Below are positions 45,638 to 53,840 of a stretch of 54,106 nt of DNA, one piece after another; position 1 is the stretch's first letter, and every line of letters begins with the position of its first letter. Source of the DNA: Rhodoferax sp. (GTDB taxonomy: Bacteria > Pseudomonadota > Gammaproteobacteria > Burkholderiales > Burkholderiaceae_C); NCBI GenBank assembly GCA_013791765.1, contig VMTC01000117.1, positions 1 to 54,106 on the forward strand. The letters run 5' to 3'. The position numbers and the translations under genes were made by a program. A model generated the notes under the pieces. That model saw nothing but the letters and a program-made list of their open reading frames with translations, made no database searches and was not told the origin of the DNA.

Positions 45638-45970
45638 ATGCAACGCGAAGTTACTCTGTACGAGATATTGGAGGTCAGCCCGCATGCCAGCGCCCAGGTC
45701 ATCAGGGCTGCTTACCGTTGCCTGGCCCAATGCAACCATCCCGACAAGAACGCCGGGAGCAATGGCGCCAGTGAGCGTCAGGCGCAGATCAATAGCGCTT
45801 ATGGCGTCTTGTCGGATCCGCGCAAGCGCCGTCGCTACGACCAGTGCCTTGACGTCCAGGCCTGTGGTGTCGAGCGTCGCGGCAGCGATTTGGCAACGCG
45901 TGTACGCCCCGCAGCGATGGATGACGCACCACCGGTGTCCCGGGCTTTCGTATTTCGGCCGTTCAAGTAG
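45638..45970 (+). CDS. Short J-domain protein
   Basis: This 110-residue protein is essentially one J domain: TLYEILEVSPHASAQVIRAA, YRCLAQCNHPDKN (the HPD loop that stimulates Hsp70 ATPase) and INSAYGVLSDPRKRRRYDQC. The last 40 residues show no G/F, zinc-finger or substrate-binding domain, so it is a class III DnaJ-like co-chaperone of unknown client. The ATG at 45638 starts MQREVTLYEILEV, which fits the domain boundary; a longer reading upstream has no similarity. Confidence 0.88.
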   Translation: MQREVTLYEILEVSPHASAQVIRAAYRCLAQCNHPDKNAGSNGASERQAQINSAYGVLSDPRKRRRYDQCLDVQACGVERRGSDLATRVRPAAMDDAPPVSRAFVFRPFK

Positions 45971-46053
45971 GGGTTGGGCGCAACGGCCCGGCCAAGCACC
46001 CAGTGACTGATTTTGGCGGGAATTTCAAGCGAGGGGAAGGCGGGCACTGGCCC

Positions 46054-47904
46054 TCACACGCTCACCATCACGCGCAACACCTCGTCGCCATAAGCTTCGA
46101 GCTTCTTCGCGCCAATGCCGCTGATGCCCTGCAGGTCACCCAAAGAATTCGGCGCGCGCTCGGCAATGGCCGCCAGCGTGGCATCGTGAAAAATCACGTA
46201 GGCGGGCAGGTTGTGCTCTTTGGCGACTTCACCGCGCCAGGCTTTCAGGGCGGTGTAGCGGGACTGCGCCGGGGCATCGAGCGCAATCGGCGCTTTGCTG
46301 GCGCTGCTGGCGTGGGCTGTGCTGCTGCGTTTGGCCTTGCGCTCGGCCGGGTTTGACAGCGATGCCCGCAACCGCACCGGCACCTCGCCCTTGAGCACGG
46401 CGCGCGAGCCCTCGGTCAGCTTCAGCGTATTGAAGGCCTCGGCATCGACCGCCACGGCACCAATCGCGATCAACTGGCGCAGCACGCCGCGCAACTGCAC
46501 TTCGCTTAAATCTGCGCCAATGCCAAAGGTGCTTAAACGCTCGTGCCCGCGCTGCACTACTTTCTCGGTGCTTTTGCCGCGCAGAATGTCCATGATGTGA
46601 ACCGCGCCGTAGCTGCCGCCCATCTGCTGCACCCGGTAGATGGTGCTGAGCAGCTTGCGCGCCGCGTCGGTGCCGTCCCACACCGCCGGTGGCTGCAGGC
46701 AGTTGTCGCAATTGCCGCAGGGTTTACTTTCTTCGTCAAAGTAAGCAAGCAGCCGCACGCGGCGGCAATCGGTGGCCTCGGCCAGACCCAGCAGCGCATC
46801 CAACTTGCCGCGCAGGCCGGCCTTAAATTCCTCCCCGGCCGGGCTCTCGTCGATCATGCGGCGCTGGTTCACCACGTCTTGCAGGCCGTAGCACATCCAG
46901 GCCTGCGCGCTCTGGCCGTCGCGCCCGGCGCGCCCCGTTTCCTGGTAATAGCCCTCGATGTTTTTGGGCATGTCCAGATGCGCCACAAAGCGCACATCGG
47001 GTTTGTCGATGCCCATGCCGAAGGCTATTGTTGCGACCATCACAATGCCCTCGCTGCGCAAGAACTGGTCCTGGTTTGCTTGGCGCACCTTCGCATCCAG
47101 TCCCGCGTGGTAGGGCAGGGCGGCAACGCCCTCGTCGCACAGCAGGTTGGCAATGTCCTCTACCCGCTTGCGCGACTGGCAATAGACGATGCCGGCCTCG
47201 CCCATGTGCTCACCGCTAATGAAGCGCAGCAACTGCTGCGTGGCCTGCGTCTTTTCGACGATGGTGTAACTGATGTTGGGGCGGTCAAAGCTGCTGATGA
47301 ACAGCCGTGCGTCCTGCAACTGCAGCCGCTCCACGATGTCGGCACGCGTCAGTGCGTCGGCCGTGGCGGTCAGCGCAATGCGCGGCACGCTGGCATAACG
47401 CTCATGCAAGACCGAAAGCGCCCGGTACTCGGGCCTGAAGTCATGGCCCCACTGGCTCACGCAATGGGCTTCGTCGATGGCAAACAGGCTCAGTTTGCCG
47501 CGCTCATGCAGGGAATCAAGCTGCGCCAGAAAACGCGGATTGGTCACGCGCTCGGGTGCCGCGTACAAGAGCGTGATGTCGCCGCGCAGCAGGCGCCGCT
47601 CTACCTGCGAGGCCTGTTCACCCGACAAGGTGGAGTTGAGGAACTCGGCGCTCACACCGGCCTCATGCAGCGCGCCAACCTGGTCGTGCATCAGCGCGAT
47701 CAGAGGCGAGATCACCACCGTGATGCCCTGGCCGGCTTGCTCGCGCGCAATCGCCGGAATTTGGTAACACAGCGACTTGCCGCCGCCGGTGGGCATCAGC
47801 ACCAGCGCGTCGCCGCCCGCCACCACGTGCTCGATGATGGCTTGCTGCGGGCCACGGAATGCGCCGTAGCCAAAGACTTCTTGCAGGATGTGGTGAATGG
47901 ACAA
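46054..47904 (-). CDS. recQ: ATP-dependent DNA helicase RecQ
   Basis: This 616-residue protein has full RecQ architecture: helicase motifs ([68 protein letters not shown]), an RQC domain with zinc cysteines ([27 protein letters not shown]) and a C-terminal HRDC domain ([33 protein letters not shown]). It is the true RecQ orthologue, unlike the HRDC-less paralogue at 21249-23210. The start is TTG with no clear Shine-Dalgarno. It unwinds recombination intermediates in RecF-pathway repair. Confidence 0.95.
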   Translation of the reverse strand: MSIHHILQEVFGYGAFRGPQQAIIEHVVAGGDALVLMPTGGGKSLCYQIPAIAREQAGQGITVVISPLIALMHDQVGALHEAGVSAEFLNSTLSGEQASQVERRLLRGDITLLYAAPERVTNPRFLAQLDSLHERGKLSLFAIDEAHCVSQWGHDFRPEYRALSVLHERYASVPRIALTATADALTRADIVERLQLQDARLFISSFDRPNISYTIVEKTQATQQLLRFISGEHMGEAGIVYCQSRKRVEDIANLLCDEGVAALPYHAGLDAKVRQANQDQFLRSEGIVMVATIAFGMGIDKPDVRFVAHLDMPKNIEGYYQETGRAGRDGQSAQAWMCYGLQDVVNQRRMIDESPAGEEFKAGLRGKLDALLGLAEATDCRRVRLLAYFDEESKPCGNCDNCLQPPAVWDGTDAARKLLSTIYRVQQMGGSYGAVHIMDILRGKSTEKVVQRGHERLSTFGIGADLSEVQLRGVLRQLIAIGAVAVDAEAFNTLKLTEGSRAVLKGEVPVRLRASLSNPAERKAKRSSTAHASSASKAPIALDAPAQSRYTALKAWRGEVAKEHNLPAYVIFHDATLAAIAERAPNSLGDLQGISGIGAKKLEAYGDEVLRVMVSV

Positions 47905-47913
47905 AATCAGACG

Positions 47914-47977
47914 CTACTAAATATAGAGCTACTTAGGCTTATGGTACGTGGGCTAGAGGCTGATTTGGTATAAATTT
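47914..47977 (+). repeat. Dispersed GGGCTAGAGGC-type repeat, copy 4
   Basis: It reads gctactaaatatagagctac, then a spacer and acgtgggctagaggctgatt followed by AT-rich sequence. It lies in the divergent region between recQ and metH. The rest of that 162-base region holds the metH promoter; I see no riboswitch. Confidence 0.7.
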
Positions 47978-48066
47978 GTCGGCAAAACCCGACAATCACC
48001 AAACGTCGCTGCGGCCATTGTCCCACCGCTCACAAGCCGGCCGGCGGCTTTCTACAATACGCGGCT

Positions 48067-49113
48067 ATGAAAGCACTCCACTACACCCGCGGCCAGCAGC
48101 TGCCCGAGATTTTGCAACACCGTATCCTGGTGCTCGACGGCGCCATGGGCACCATGATCCAGCGCTTCAAACTGGGCGAGGCCCAGTACCGCGGCGAGCG
48201 CTTCAAGGACTTCCATAAAGATGTGAAAGGCAACAACGAGTTGCTGAGCTTGACGCGCCCGGACGTGATCAGTGACATCCATGAGCGCTACCTGGCGGCC
48301 GGTGCCGACCTGATCGAGACCAACACCTTTGGCGCCACGCGCGTGGCGCAGGCGGATTACGACATGGCGGACCTGGCCTTTGAGATGAACCTGGCCTCGG
48401 CCCAGTTGGCCAGAGCCGCCTGCGACAAATTCACGACGCCCGACAAACCGCGTTTCGTGCTCGGCGCCCTGGGCCCCACGCCCAAAACCGCCAGCATCAG
48501 CCCGGACGTGAATGACCCCGGCGCGCGTAACGTGACTTTTGAGCAACTGCGCGCCGCCTATTACGAACAGACAGACGCGCTGGTGCAGGGTGGCGCCGAT
48601 GCGCTCTTGGTCGAAACCATTTTTGACACGCTCAACGCCAAGGCGGCGCTGTTTGCCATTGACGAATACTTTGAAGCGGCAGGTGAGCGCCTGCCGATCA
48701 TCATCAGCGGCACGGTGACGGATGCGTCCGGCCGCATCCTGAGCGGCCAAACGGTCACCGCCTTCTGGCACAGCGTGCGCCACGCGCAGCCGCTGGCCGT
48801 GGGCCTGAACTGCGCGCTGGGCGCCGCGCTGATGCGCCCCTACATCCAGGAGCTGGCCAAGGCCGCGCCCGACACCTTCATCAGCTGCTACCCCAACGCC
48901 GGCCTGCCCAACCCGATGAGCGACACCGGCTTTGACGAAACCCCCGAAGTCACCAGCCGCCTGGTTGGCGAATTCGCTGCCGAGGGCCTGGTCAACATCG
49001 TCGGTGGCTGCTGCGGCACCACGCCGGAGCACATTGGCGCCATCCACGACAAGGTGGCACCGTTGGCCGGGCGGGTGTTGCAGAGGAATGTGTTTTACAA
49101 AGAGGCGGCTTGA
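48067..49113 (+). CDS. metH: Homocysteine methyltransferase domain of a split methionine synthase
   Basis: This 348-residue protein corresponds to the N-terminal homocysteine-binding module of cobalamin-dependent MetH. The start region [40 protein letters not shown], and the zinc-binding cysteines of VGLNCALGA and [15 protein letters not shown] are present. E. coli MetH is 1227 residues; here translation stops after this module. Many Burkholderiales carry MetH as two proteins, with the folate-, B12- and activation-domain part encoded separately. That second part is not in this window; a toxin-antitoxin pair follows instead. The protein ends naturally (VFYKEAA), so it is a split gene, not a truncation. 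Confidence 0.9.
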   Translation: MKALHYTRGQQLPEILQHRILVLDGAMGTMIQRFKLGEAQYRGERFKDFHKDVKGNNELLSLTRPDVISDIHERYLAAGADLIETNTFGATRVAQADYDMADLAFEMNLASAQLARAACDKFTTPDKPRFVLGALGPTPKTASISPDVNDPGARNVTFEQLRAAYYEQTDALVQGGADALLVETIFDTLNAKAALFAIDEYFEAAGERLPIIISGTVTDASGRILSGQTVTAFWHSVRHAQPLAVGLNCALGAALMRPYIQELAKAAPDTFISCYPNAGLPNPMSDTGFDETPEVTSRLVGEFAAEGLVNIVGGCCGTTPEHIGAIHDKVAPLAGRVLQRNVFYKEAA

Positions 49114-49132
49114 GGATAGGATCGGTAAACTT

Positions 49133-49155
49133 GTACATTTCAACTTAAAATGTAC
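49133..49155 (+). promoter_or_regulatory. Palindromic operator before the Phd/PIN module
   Basis: gtacattt-caactta-aaatgtac has perfect 8-base arms and lies 26 bases upstream of the antitoxin ATG. Antitoxin-bound palindromes at this position autoregulate most type II modules, so this is the likely operator. Confidence 0.6.
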
Positions 49156-49181
49156 GTTTTAAAAGATCATTAAGGTGTGTT

Positions 49182-49469
49182 ATGTCTATCTCCATCGCCC
49201 AATCACGCCAACAGTTGTCAGCCCTGATCGCGGCGGCACAGCAGCAGCCGCAGGTCATTAGCAAACGCAACAAGCCGGTGGCGGTGCTGGTCTCGGCGGA
49301 CTACTTTGCACGCACCCAAGCTGCCGCAGCGCCCGCGCCCGAGGGTTTTTACCGCCAACTGATGCAACTGCGGCAAAGCTACGTCCCCGATGACGACAGC
49401 GGCTTGCCTCAGGGTCAAGCGCGTCAAAGCGCCTGGCAGCGTGCCAACGCATTTGCCGACCCCGCTTGA
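49182..49469 (+). CDS. Type II antitoxin, Phd/YefM family
   Basis: This 95-residue protein has the family N-terminal DNA-binding fold: ISIAQSRQQLSALIAAAQQQ, then ISKRNKPVAVLVSADYFART. The C-terminal half (LRQSYVPDDDSGLPQGQARQ) is a flexible toxin-neutralising tail. AAGGTG precedes the ATG. The PIN-domain toxin gene starts 10 bases after it. It would neutralise that toxin and repress the operon through the palindrome upstream. Confidence 0.9.
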   Translation: MSISIAQSRQQLSALIAAAQQQPQVISKRNKPVAVLVSADYFARTQAAAAPAPEGFYRQLMQLRQSYVPDDDSGLPQGQARQSAWQRANAFADPA

Positions 49470-49479
49470 GGCTGCGCCC

Positions 49480-49890
49480 ATGAGCGCTCTCATTATTCTG
49501 GCGGACACCAACGTCATCAGTGAATTCGTTAAAAAAACACCCGACGCCCAGGTCATGCAGTGGTTGCAGTCGGTTCAGCAGCTGGCTATCTCGGTCATCA
49601 CGCTGGAAGAAGCTCACTTTGGTCTGGCCTGGCAACCCAACGCACGCAAACTCATGCTGTTTGATGCGCTGGTGCAGCGCCTGCACGCGGTGTACCCCAT
49701 CACCCCCGCCATTGCCGAGCGCGCTGGCGTGTTGCGCGGCCAGTTTCAGGCGCAAGGCATCATCCGAAGCACCCCCGACATGCTGATCGCCGCCACTGCC
49801 GTTGAACATCAACTGGCAGTGGCCACCCGCAACGTGCGCGATTTTCTGGGTTGCGGGGTCCAAATCGTCAACCCATTTGAGTTTTCTTAA
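49480..49890 (+). CDS. PIN-domain ribonuclease toxin (VapC/FitB type)
   Basis: This 136-residue toxin has PIN-domain acidic residues: the Asp of IILADTNVISEFVKK, the Glu of VITLEEAHFGLAW, and the Asp of STPDMLIAATAVEHQLAVAT plus a later Asp in RNVRDFLGCGV. Together they bind Mg2+ for endoribonuclease action. The layout is complete, so it is probably active. It forms an operon with the Phd/YefM-type antitoxin upstream, a common mixed pairing. The ATG at 49480 is preferred; a longer upstream frame overlaps the antitoxin gene. Confidence 0.92.
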   Translation: MSALIILADTNVISEFVKKTPDAQVMQWLQSVQQLAISVITLEEAHFGLAWQPNARKLMLFDALVQRLHAVYPITPAIAERAGVLRGQFQAQGIIRSTPDMLIAATAVEHQLAVATRNVRDFLGCGVQIVNPFEFS

Positions 49891-49893
49891 GCC

Positions 49894-49950
49894 AAATTGG
49901 CTTCTAGCCCCCGTCCCTATTGCGTAAGCAGCTCTTTTATAGATAGCGTG
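49894..49950 (-). repeat. Dispersed GGGCTAGAGGC-type repeat, copy 5
   Basis: It reads aattggcttctagcccccgt, then ccctattgcgtaagcagctc and ttttatagatagcg. It is the closest relative of the copy inside hypF. It directly precedes copy A of the duplicated flagellin leader. Confidence 0.75.
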
Positions 49951-49973
49951 CTGCTGCAAGCCCGAGCCAGCTA

Positions 49974-50083
49974 ATTCGACGGGCTTCACGAGAGTAAAGC
50001 TCAAGGTCCGGCAAGCGCCTTAAACCGCGCACCGGTCATGGCGGTCAATCCAGTGGGGTTGACGTTGGGATTGGCGGCAACTT
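49974..50083 (+). repeat. Orphan copy of the flagellin gene leader (copy A)
   Basis: It reads attcgacgggcttcacg, agtaaagctcaaggtccggc, and accggtcatggcggtcaatc, and then ggttgacgttgggattggcg. Copy B at 53733-53840, just upstream of fliC, is nearly identical. Here no flagellin follows; similarity stops as the sequence runs into the antisense end of the higA gene. It is a direct repeat with copy B, 3.76 kb apart. Confidence 0.85.
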
Positions 50084-50087
50084 GCGC

Positions 50088-50519
50088 TCAGCGTGGCACA
50101 AACACCGCCGGGCTCACACCAAAAAACTTGCCGAGCTTGCCCGCCATTGCAGCGCTTATTTTTCTCTTGCCAACCAAGATGGCAGACAAATTGCTTTGGG
50201 GAACAATGGCGCTGAGGTCTTCCTGTTTGAGCCCTCGGGCCTCCATCAGGAAACGCAGGGCGTCCTTCGGCGTAGCGGGTTCGATGGCGTGGTGTTCCTG
50301 TTCGTACCTGGACACCAGATCGCTTGCAAGTTCAAGCAAGCTGGAAAGCGGATGATCTTCGTCGTCCCCTGCTTTATCCAAAAGCGAATTCATCAATTCG
50401 ACCATGCGCTCGTAATCGCTTTCGTTGCGAATGGGGCGCAGGTGCGCGACGGTGTCAAAAGCCTGCCATGAGGCTTGAATGGCTTGAATGTCAATTTGAA
50501 CGTTTGCTGTTGTCTGCAT
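50088..50519 (-). CDS. higA: HigA-type antitoxin (XRE helix-turn-helix)
   Basis: This 143-residue protein has an N-terminal part (YERMVELMNSLLDKAGDDED, LSSLLELASDLVSRYEQEHH) matching the long HigA antitoxins that pair with HigB. The C-terminal XRE helix-turn-helix reads LRFLMEARGLKQEDLSAIVP, SNLSAILVGKRKISAAMAGK. It follows higB, the reversed order (toxin first) typical of HigBA. The start is 2 bases after the higB stop. Its last codons abut the duplicated flagellin leader. Confidence 0.9.
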   Translation of the reverse strand: MQTTANVQIDIQAIQASWQAFDTVAHLRPIRNESDYERMVELMNSLLDKAGDDEDHPLSSLLELASDLVSRYEQEHHAIEPATPKDALRFLMEARGLKQEDLSAIVPQSNLSAILVGKRKISAAMAGKLGKFFGVSPAVFVPR

Positions 50520-50521
50520 GA

Positions 50522-50824
50522 CTACACCTTGCCTTTCCGGTAGAGCTTGTTCCAGTCGTCATATTCTCGATGCGTCATCACCTTTTGGACAAAAACCTTC
50601 TTGAACTTGTACCTGACGATGACGACCAATCGGTAATTGTTGCCGCCTACATCGAAGATGATATAGGGCGGAACGTAGTCGGCGGAATTGAAAACTTGCC
50701 GAACATGATTGAAGTCCTTGAACTCGACATGTTCAACAACCGAATGCCAAGCTCGCAGAACGCTTTCTGCCTCCGGATGCTTCTGCCAAAAGGCGCGGAG
50801 CATTTTGATGGAGATAACATGCAT
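50522..50824 (-). CDS. higB: HigB-type mRNA interferase toxin
   Basis: This 100-residue toxin has HigB_toxin family features: MHVISIKMLRAFWQKHPEAE, LRAWHSVVEHVEFKDFNHVR, PYIIFDVGGNNYRLVVIVRY and VQKVMTHREYDDWNKLYRKG. The family cleaves mRNA in a translation-dependent way. It is intact and first in higBA, directly behind a palindromic operator. Confidence 0.93.
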   Translation of the reverse strand: MHVISIKMLRAFWQKHPEAESVLRAWHSVVEHVEFKDFNHVRQVFNSADYVPPYIIFDVGGNNYRLVVIVRYKFKKVFVQKVMTHREYDDWNKLYRKGKV

Positions 50825-50832
50825 AAATGAAT

Positions 50833-50849
50833 TATATCAAAATGATATA
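50833..50849 (-). promoter_or_regulatory. Palindromic operator before higBA
   Basis: tatatca-aaa-tgatata has perfect 7-base arms, ending 9 bases before the higB ATG on the minus strand. Its AT-rich halves also overlap the likely -10 region. This fits HigA autorepression. Confidence 0.6.
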
Positions 50850-50913
50850 TTTAGGCAAGCCAAGCCGCATTTCCCTTGGAACGAGAAGTGGCCCAATGCG
50901 CCCGGCCGCGTTT

Positions 50914-51852
50914 TTACCCCACCAACAAACCATCGTCCAACAGCTTTTGCACAATTTCTGCCTGGCGCAGGTCACGGCGTCTCTTGGCGGCAATCCGATT
51001 TTTGGCTTTTTCTGCCATCCAGAGTTTGAACTCGACGAATGTTTGGGGGGCGATGGTGCGCATCAGCGCCATGCGACCGGTCGCTGAAATCACCAAGTGC
51101 TCGAAGCGGGGTGCGCTCGTCAAAACGCAGGCCCTTTCTGTGCGCACCGGCCACAAGTCGTCCTCATCGTCCGAGAACCGAAACGGGTGCGGATCGTCGC
51201 CTTCGGGCTGGCGACGCAAAAAGTCCACCTCGAAGCCTTTGGCATTGATGGCCGTTTCCTTCTGGTCTGCCATGCGCTGAAAGCTCGGGTCTGCTCGTTG
51301 CAGCACGCCTAGCATTGATGTCTCGGTACGCCCCAAGTCTGTGAAAAACTGCACCCGTTTACGCGCGTCCCACAGCAAGTCAACGTCTTGGGTCGCCAGC
51401 GCGCCTTGCACAATCCGAACGCCAGCCGCAGTCTCATACGCGTAAAGCGCGTGCGTACCTACCACGGTAAAGTGAGGGCCCATTCCAGCCGCTTCAAGCG
51501 CTTGCAGCAGCGCGACAACGATAGCTGGAGTTCTGCCTGCCTTCAGCGCCTTGTTCATGCGCTCGGCCTCGATCAATGCAGGGCGCAGCGATTGAAGCCG
51601 TGACTCGACCGCCTGCTTGCGCGTTGTAAAGTCTTCGTAGATTTTTTCTGTTTCTGGGGAGCGACGCCCTTGTCGGCTCTGGCGGTTGTCGGGGTAGGTC
51701 TTGACGAGGTATTCGTAGGCCCCCTCGCGTTTCCAGTACATGCCACCCGCGTAAGGCTGCGCTTGAGCTTTGACGCGCATGAATTCGTCAAAGACCGTCG
51801 TGGAGTCAATGACTTGCCTTGCCGCATTGTCTGAGAGTAGGAGATAGTCCAT
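50914..51852 (-). CDS. Nucleotidyltransferase-fold protein of the GSU2403 type
   Basis: This 312-residue protein has an N-terminal helical region (residues about 1-110). A nucleotidyltransferase-fold core follows: FTVVGTHALYAYETAAGVRI, then ATQDVDLLWDAR with the paired acidic residues. Its C-terminal part reads FEVDFLRRQPEGDDPHPFRF and FVEFKLWMAEKAKNRIAAKR. The pattern fits the GSU2403-family nucleotidyltransferase proteins, which have unknown targets. Related folds act as toxins (MNT, AbiEii) that modify proteins or tRNA. No obvious antitoxin gene overlaps it; it lies between higBA and a HicB scrap. Confidence 0.75.
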   Translation of the reverse strand: MDYLLLSDNAARQVIDSTTVFDEFMRVKAQAQPYAGGMYWKREGAYEYLVKTYPDNRQSRQGRRSPETEKIYEDFTTRKQAVESRLQSLRPALIEAERMNKALKAGRTPAIVVALLQALEAAGMGPHFTVVGTHALYAYETAAGVRIVQGALATQDVDLLWDARKRVQFFTDLGRTETSMLGVLQRADPSFQRMADQKETAINAKGFEVDFLRRQPEGDDPHPFRFSDDEDDLWPVRTERACVLTSAPRFEHLVISATGRMALMRTIAPQTFVEFKLWMAEKAKNRIAAKRRRDLRQAEIVQKLLDDGLLVG

Positions 51853-51944
51853 TCGCCGTGTTATGTTAAAAAAGCAATTTTATACGGTGAACTTCAATAA
51901 CCCTTGCCAAACCGGCAAGTGGCAATCGCCAGTCAAATGGCAAA

Positions 51945-52098
51945 TCAAGAGCTGCTTGCGGCTTGCCGGATCGCCTCAAGCGCCCATTGATTCAGGCTTT
52001 GACCTTGGGCGGCGGCGGCAAGGGCGGCGGCTTCATGGGTGGCCGGATCCACGCGAAGCGAGAATTTTCCTGAGAAATGTTTGCGCGGCTTTCCCTGG
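51945..52098 (-). pseudogene. HicB-type antitoxin C-terminal scrap
   Basis: On the minus strand it reads GKPRKHFSGKFSLRVDPATH, EAAALAAAAQGQSLNQWALE, AIRQAASSS and a stop. This is the ribbon-helix-helix tail typical of HicB antitoxins (SGKF-x-LR-x-P, then SLNQW). The N-terminal HicB domain and any hicA toxin are missing, and there is no start codon; upstream the frame runs into the DUF5610 gene. The flanking bases up to 51853 show nothing else. Confidence 0.7.
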
Positions 52099-52746
52099 CT
52101 AGCCCAGGGCTGTGCTTGTGTCTTGTGGCGGTGTGTTGGCCGCTGGGCCGGGGTTCAATTTGGCAGCCAGAAAATCGTCATAGCCCTTCATGACCAGCGC
52201 ATAAGTTTGCTTGATGCCTTGCTCAATCGGGCTGTCCGCGCCGAGCACACCCAAGCCGCTGAGGATGTCCTGGGCTTCGCCAAAACCGCGCTCAAAGCCG
52301 CCGCGGATCAGATCAACAAAATTGCGTGCCAGGGTTTCTGAGTCCAGGTCTTTGTTTTTGGACTGCGCGGCATACGCGTCGTAAAAAGCCGTGGACAGCG
52401 CCACAATGCGCCCGGCCGTGGCCTCTGGTGTGAACAAGTCTGTTGTGGGGGCGCTGCCAATGGCGTTGGGCCCCAACTCAGGCTCCAGCTCCAGGTTGAT
52501 GCGGTCAATGGCGGTGCGGTACAGCAGGGCCAGTGACGAATCGGCGGACTTGATCGACACCTCCATAGAAGCTTGCAAAATTTGCTTGTTCTGATGGCTG
52601 CGCTGCGTGCTGGCCGTGGTGTTGGTCTGGGTGGAGGCCTTGGCGTCCTGCGTAGGCCCAGCGTCTTTCGCGGGCGGGGCAGCGCGTGCCGAGTCAAGTG
52701 CTGCCGATGCGCCAGGGCGCGGGAATCCGATAGAAGGGGTGCTCAT
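52099..52746 (-). CDS. DUF5610 protein
   Basis: This 215-residue protein has a low-complexity N-terminus of about 50 residues (Ala/Thr/Gln). A helical domain then matches the DUF5610 pattern: LQASMEVSIKSADSSLALLY, FTPEATAGRIVALSTAFYDA and GGFERGFGEAQDILSGLGVL. The family is often found in genomes with polar or lateral flagella and its role is unknown. There is no signal peptide. It sits 1.1 kb upstream of fliC but on the opposite strand. Confidence 0.82.
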   Translation of the reverse strand: MSTPSIGFPRPGASAALDSARAAPPAKDAGPTQDAKASTQTNTTASTQRSHQNKQILQASMEVSIKSADSSLALLYRTAIDRINLELEPELGPNAIGSAPTTDLFTPEATAGRIVALSTAFYDAYAAQSKNKDLDSETLARNFVDLIRGGFERGFGEAQDILSGLGVLGADSPIEQGIKQTYALVMKGYDDFLAAKLNPGPAANTPPQDTSTALG

Positions 52747-52817
52747 GATGACCTTTGGTGCGTGTTCCCTGTGTGGCCACTACCCAAAGTCATCGGCAAG
52801 TTCGGCCAAAAGTTGAA

Positions 52818-53135
52818 TCAATGGTAGTCATCCTCGCGCTGGTGGCGTAGGGCACCCATGATGACCCGCTTGCCATCAACGATTTCAAACAAGGCAACGT
52901 AACCGGTGCTTCCAAACGAAATAACGAGTTCCCGAATGAATGGGCTGGCCCCCACTTTGCGGCAGGTAAATGGAGATGATTTCAGAAATGCAACCCCGTT
53001 CCTTATCGCCTGGATTGCTCTACCGGGTGCATCCAAGTCGCCTGATTCACTGTTTAATTCACGCTGCAACGCGAAATCAAACAATCTCTCCAGGTCTGCG
53101 TCAGCTTCTTCGCTGAACTCAACCTCGTACATCAT
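52818..53135 (-). CDS. RelE/ParE-family toxin
   Basis: This 105-residue protein starts MMYEVEFSEEADADLERLFD, the standard ParE N-terminus. A central AIQAIRNGVAFLKSSPFTCR segment and the C-terminal strands ELVISFGSTGYVALFEIVDG and RVIMGALRHQREDDY follow, with the family's R-HxxE/D ending. ParE relatives poison gyrase, while RelE relatives cut mRNA; this looks closer to ParE. Its ATG overlaps the antitoxin stop by 4 bases. Confidence 0.9.
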   Translation of the reverse strand: MMYEVEFSEEADADLERLFDFALQRELNSESGDLDAPGRAIQAIRNGVAFLKSSPFTCRKVGASPFIRELVISFGSTGYVALFEIVDGKRVIMGALRHQREDDYH

Positions 53136-53413
53136 TGCTTGCGCTGAGCTTGCGCCAGTCTTGCGGCGGCTAATTTGGCTTCCAGTTTGGCAATAACCAC
53201 CTCTGCGGCGATGCCGCTACCGGCGCGCTTGGTCAATTCAATTGCCGCTATGCCACGTCGCACAAACTCAGCCTGATTCTTGCGCTTCAAGACAGTTTCG
53301 CGAACAGCGCTCTCAACGAATTGTGAAAGCGATTCGCCTTGCGCAAGCACGCCCTCGACTTCAACCCTGAACTCAGGCTCTATGCGTATGGGGGGGAGGG
53401 TTGCAGTTTTCAT
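53132..53413 (-). CDS. Ribbon-helix-helix antitoxin partner of the ParE-like toxin
   Basis: This protein of about 93 residues begins MKTATLPPIRIEPEFRVEVE. The N-terminal strand-helix-helix (GVLAQGESLSQFVESAVRET) is a CopG/ParD-like DNA-binding fold. The C-terminal helices (AGSGIAAEVVIAKLEAKLAA) would wrap the toxin. It precedes and overlaps the toxin gene, the usual parDE order. An upstream ATG at 53437 is possible but adds residues outside the family pattern. Confidence 0.85.
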   Translation of the reverse strand: MKTATLPPIRIEPEFRVEVEGVLAQGESLSQFVESAVRETVLKRKNQAEFVRRGIAAIELTKRAGSGIAAEVVIAKLEAKLAAARLAQAQRKQ

Positions 53414-53537
53414 TGAAAAATTGTATAGCAAATGCAATGCTTCTTTGCCTTAACGGCGAAATCCGGTACCGAGCCGGAAATGTCGTTTTGTAGCGGCAGT
53501 TTTGGCCAGTGCATTGAAACGGTGGCGTGCCATTAAT

Positions 53538-53600
53538 GATAAAAACGCCTCTTAGCCCACGTCCTGCTTGCGTAAGAAGCTAGAAATAATGTAGCAAGTG
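53538..53600 (-). repeat. Dispersed GGGCTAGAGGC-type repeat, copy 6
   Basis: It reads gataaaaacgcctcttagcc, cacgtcctgcttgcgtaaga and agctagaaataatgtag. It precedes flagellin leader copy B just as copy 5 precedes leader copy A, though at a larger distance. Confidence 0.7.
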
Positions 53601-53654
53601 ACGCATCTTGCGCAGTCCGCTGCCATACGCGGCTACCGTCGATTCAGACGAATT

Positions 53655-53682
53655 AGCCCTAAACCCCGCCGTTTATCGGGCT
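53655..53682 (+). other. Hairpin upstream of fliC
   Basis: agccctaaac-cccgcc-gttta-tc-gggct forms two stacked 5-bp stems with a 2-base bulge and is followed by TTTAG. It could end transcripts entering from the left or shape the flagellin promoter region. The T-tract is too short to call a terminator with confidence. Confidence 0.45.
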
Positions 53683-53732
53683 TTAGACCAATCGTAACTT
53701 TTGTAATCTCTCTACCGTTTCATCGAAAAGTG

Positions 53733-53840
53733 ATTCGACGGGCTTCACGCAAGTAAAGCTCAACGTCCGGCAAGCGCTTTTAAGGCGCACCGGTCATGGC
53801 GGTCAATCCTTTTGGGGTTGGCGTTGGGATTGGCAGCAAT
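53733..53840 (+). repeat. Flagellin leader (copy B of the duplicated leader)
   Basis: It reads attcgacgggcttcacgcaa, gtaaagctcaacgtccggca, then accggtcatggcggtcaatc and ggttggcgttgggattggca. It ends 35 bases before the fliC ATG and is presumably its 5' untranslated region. It matches copy A at 49974-50083 with few differences. Confidence 0.85.

Noticed and set aside
47905-48066. Cobalamin or SAM riboswitch before metH
   Set aside because: The leader is only 162 bases, includes a dispersed repeat, and shows none of the conserved riboswitch boxes.
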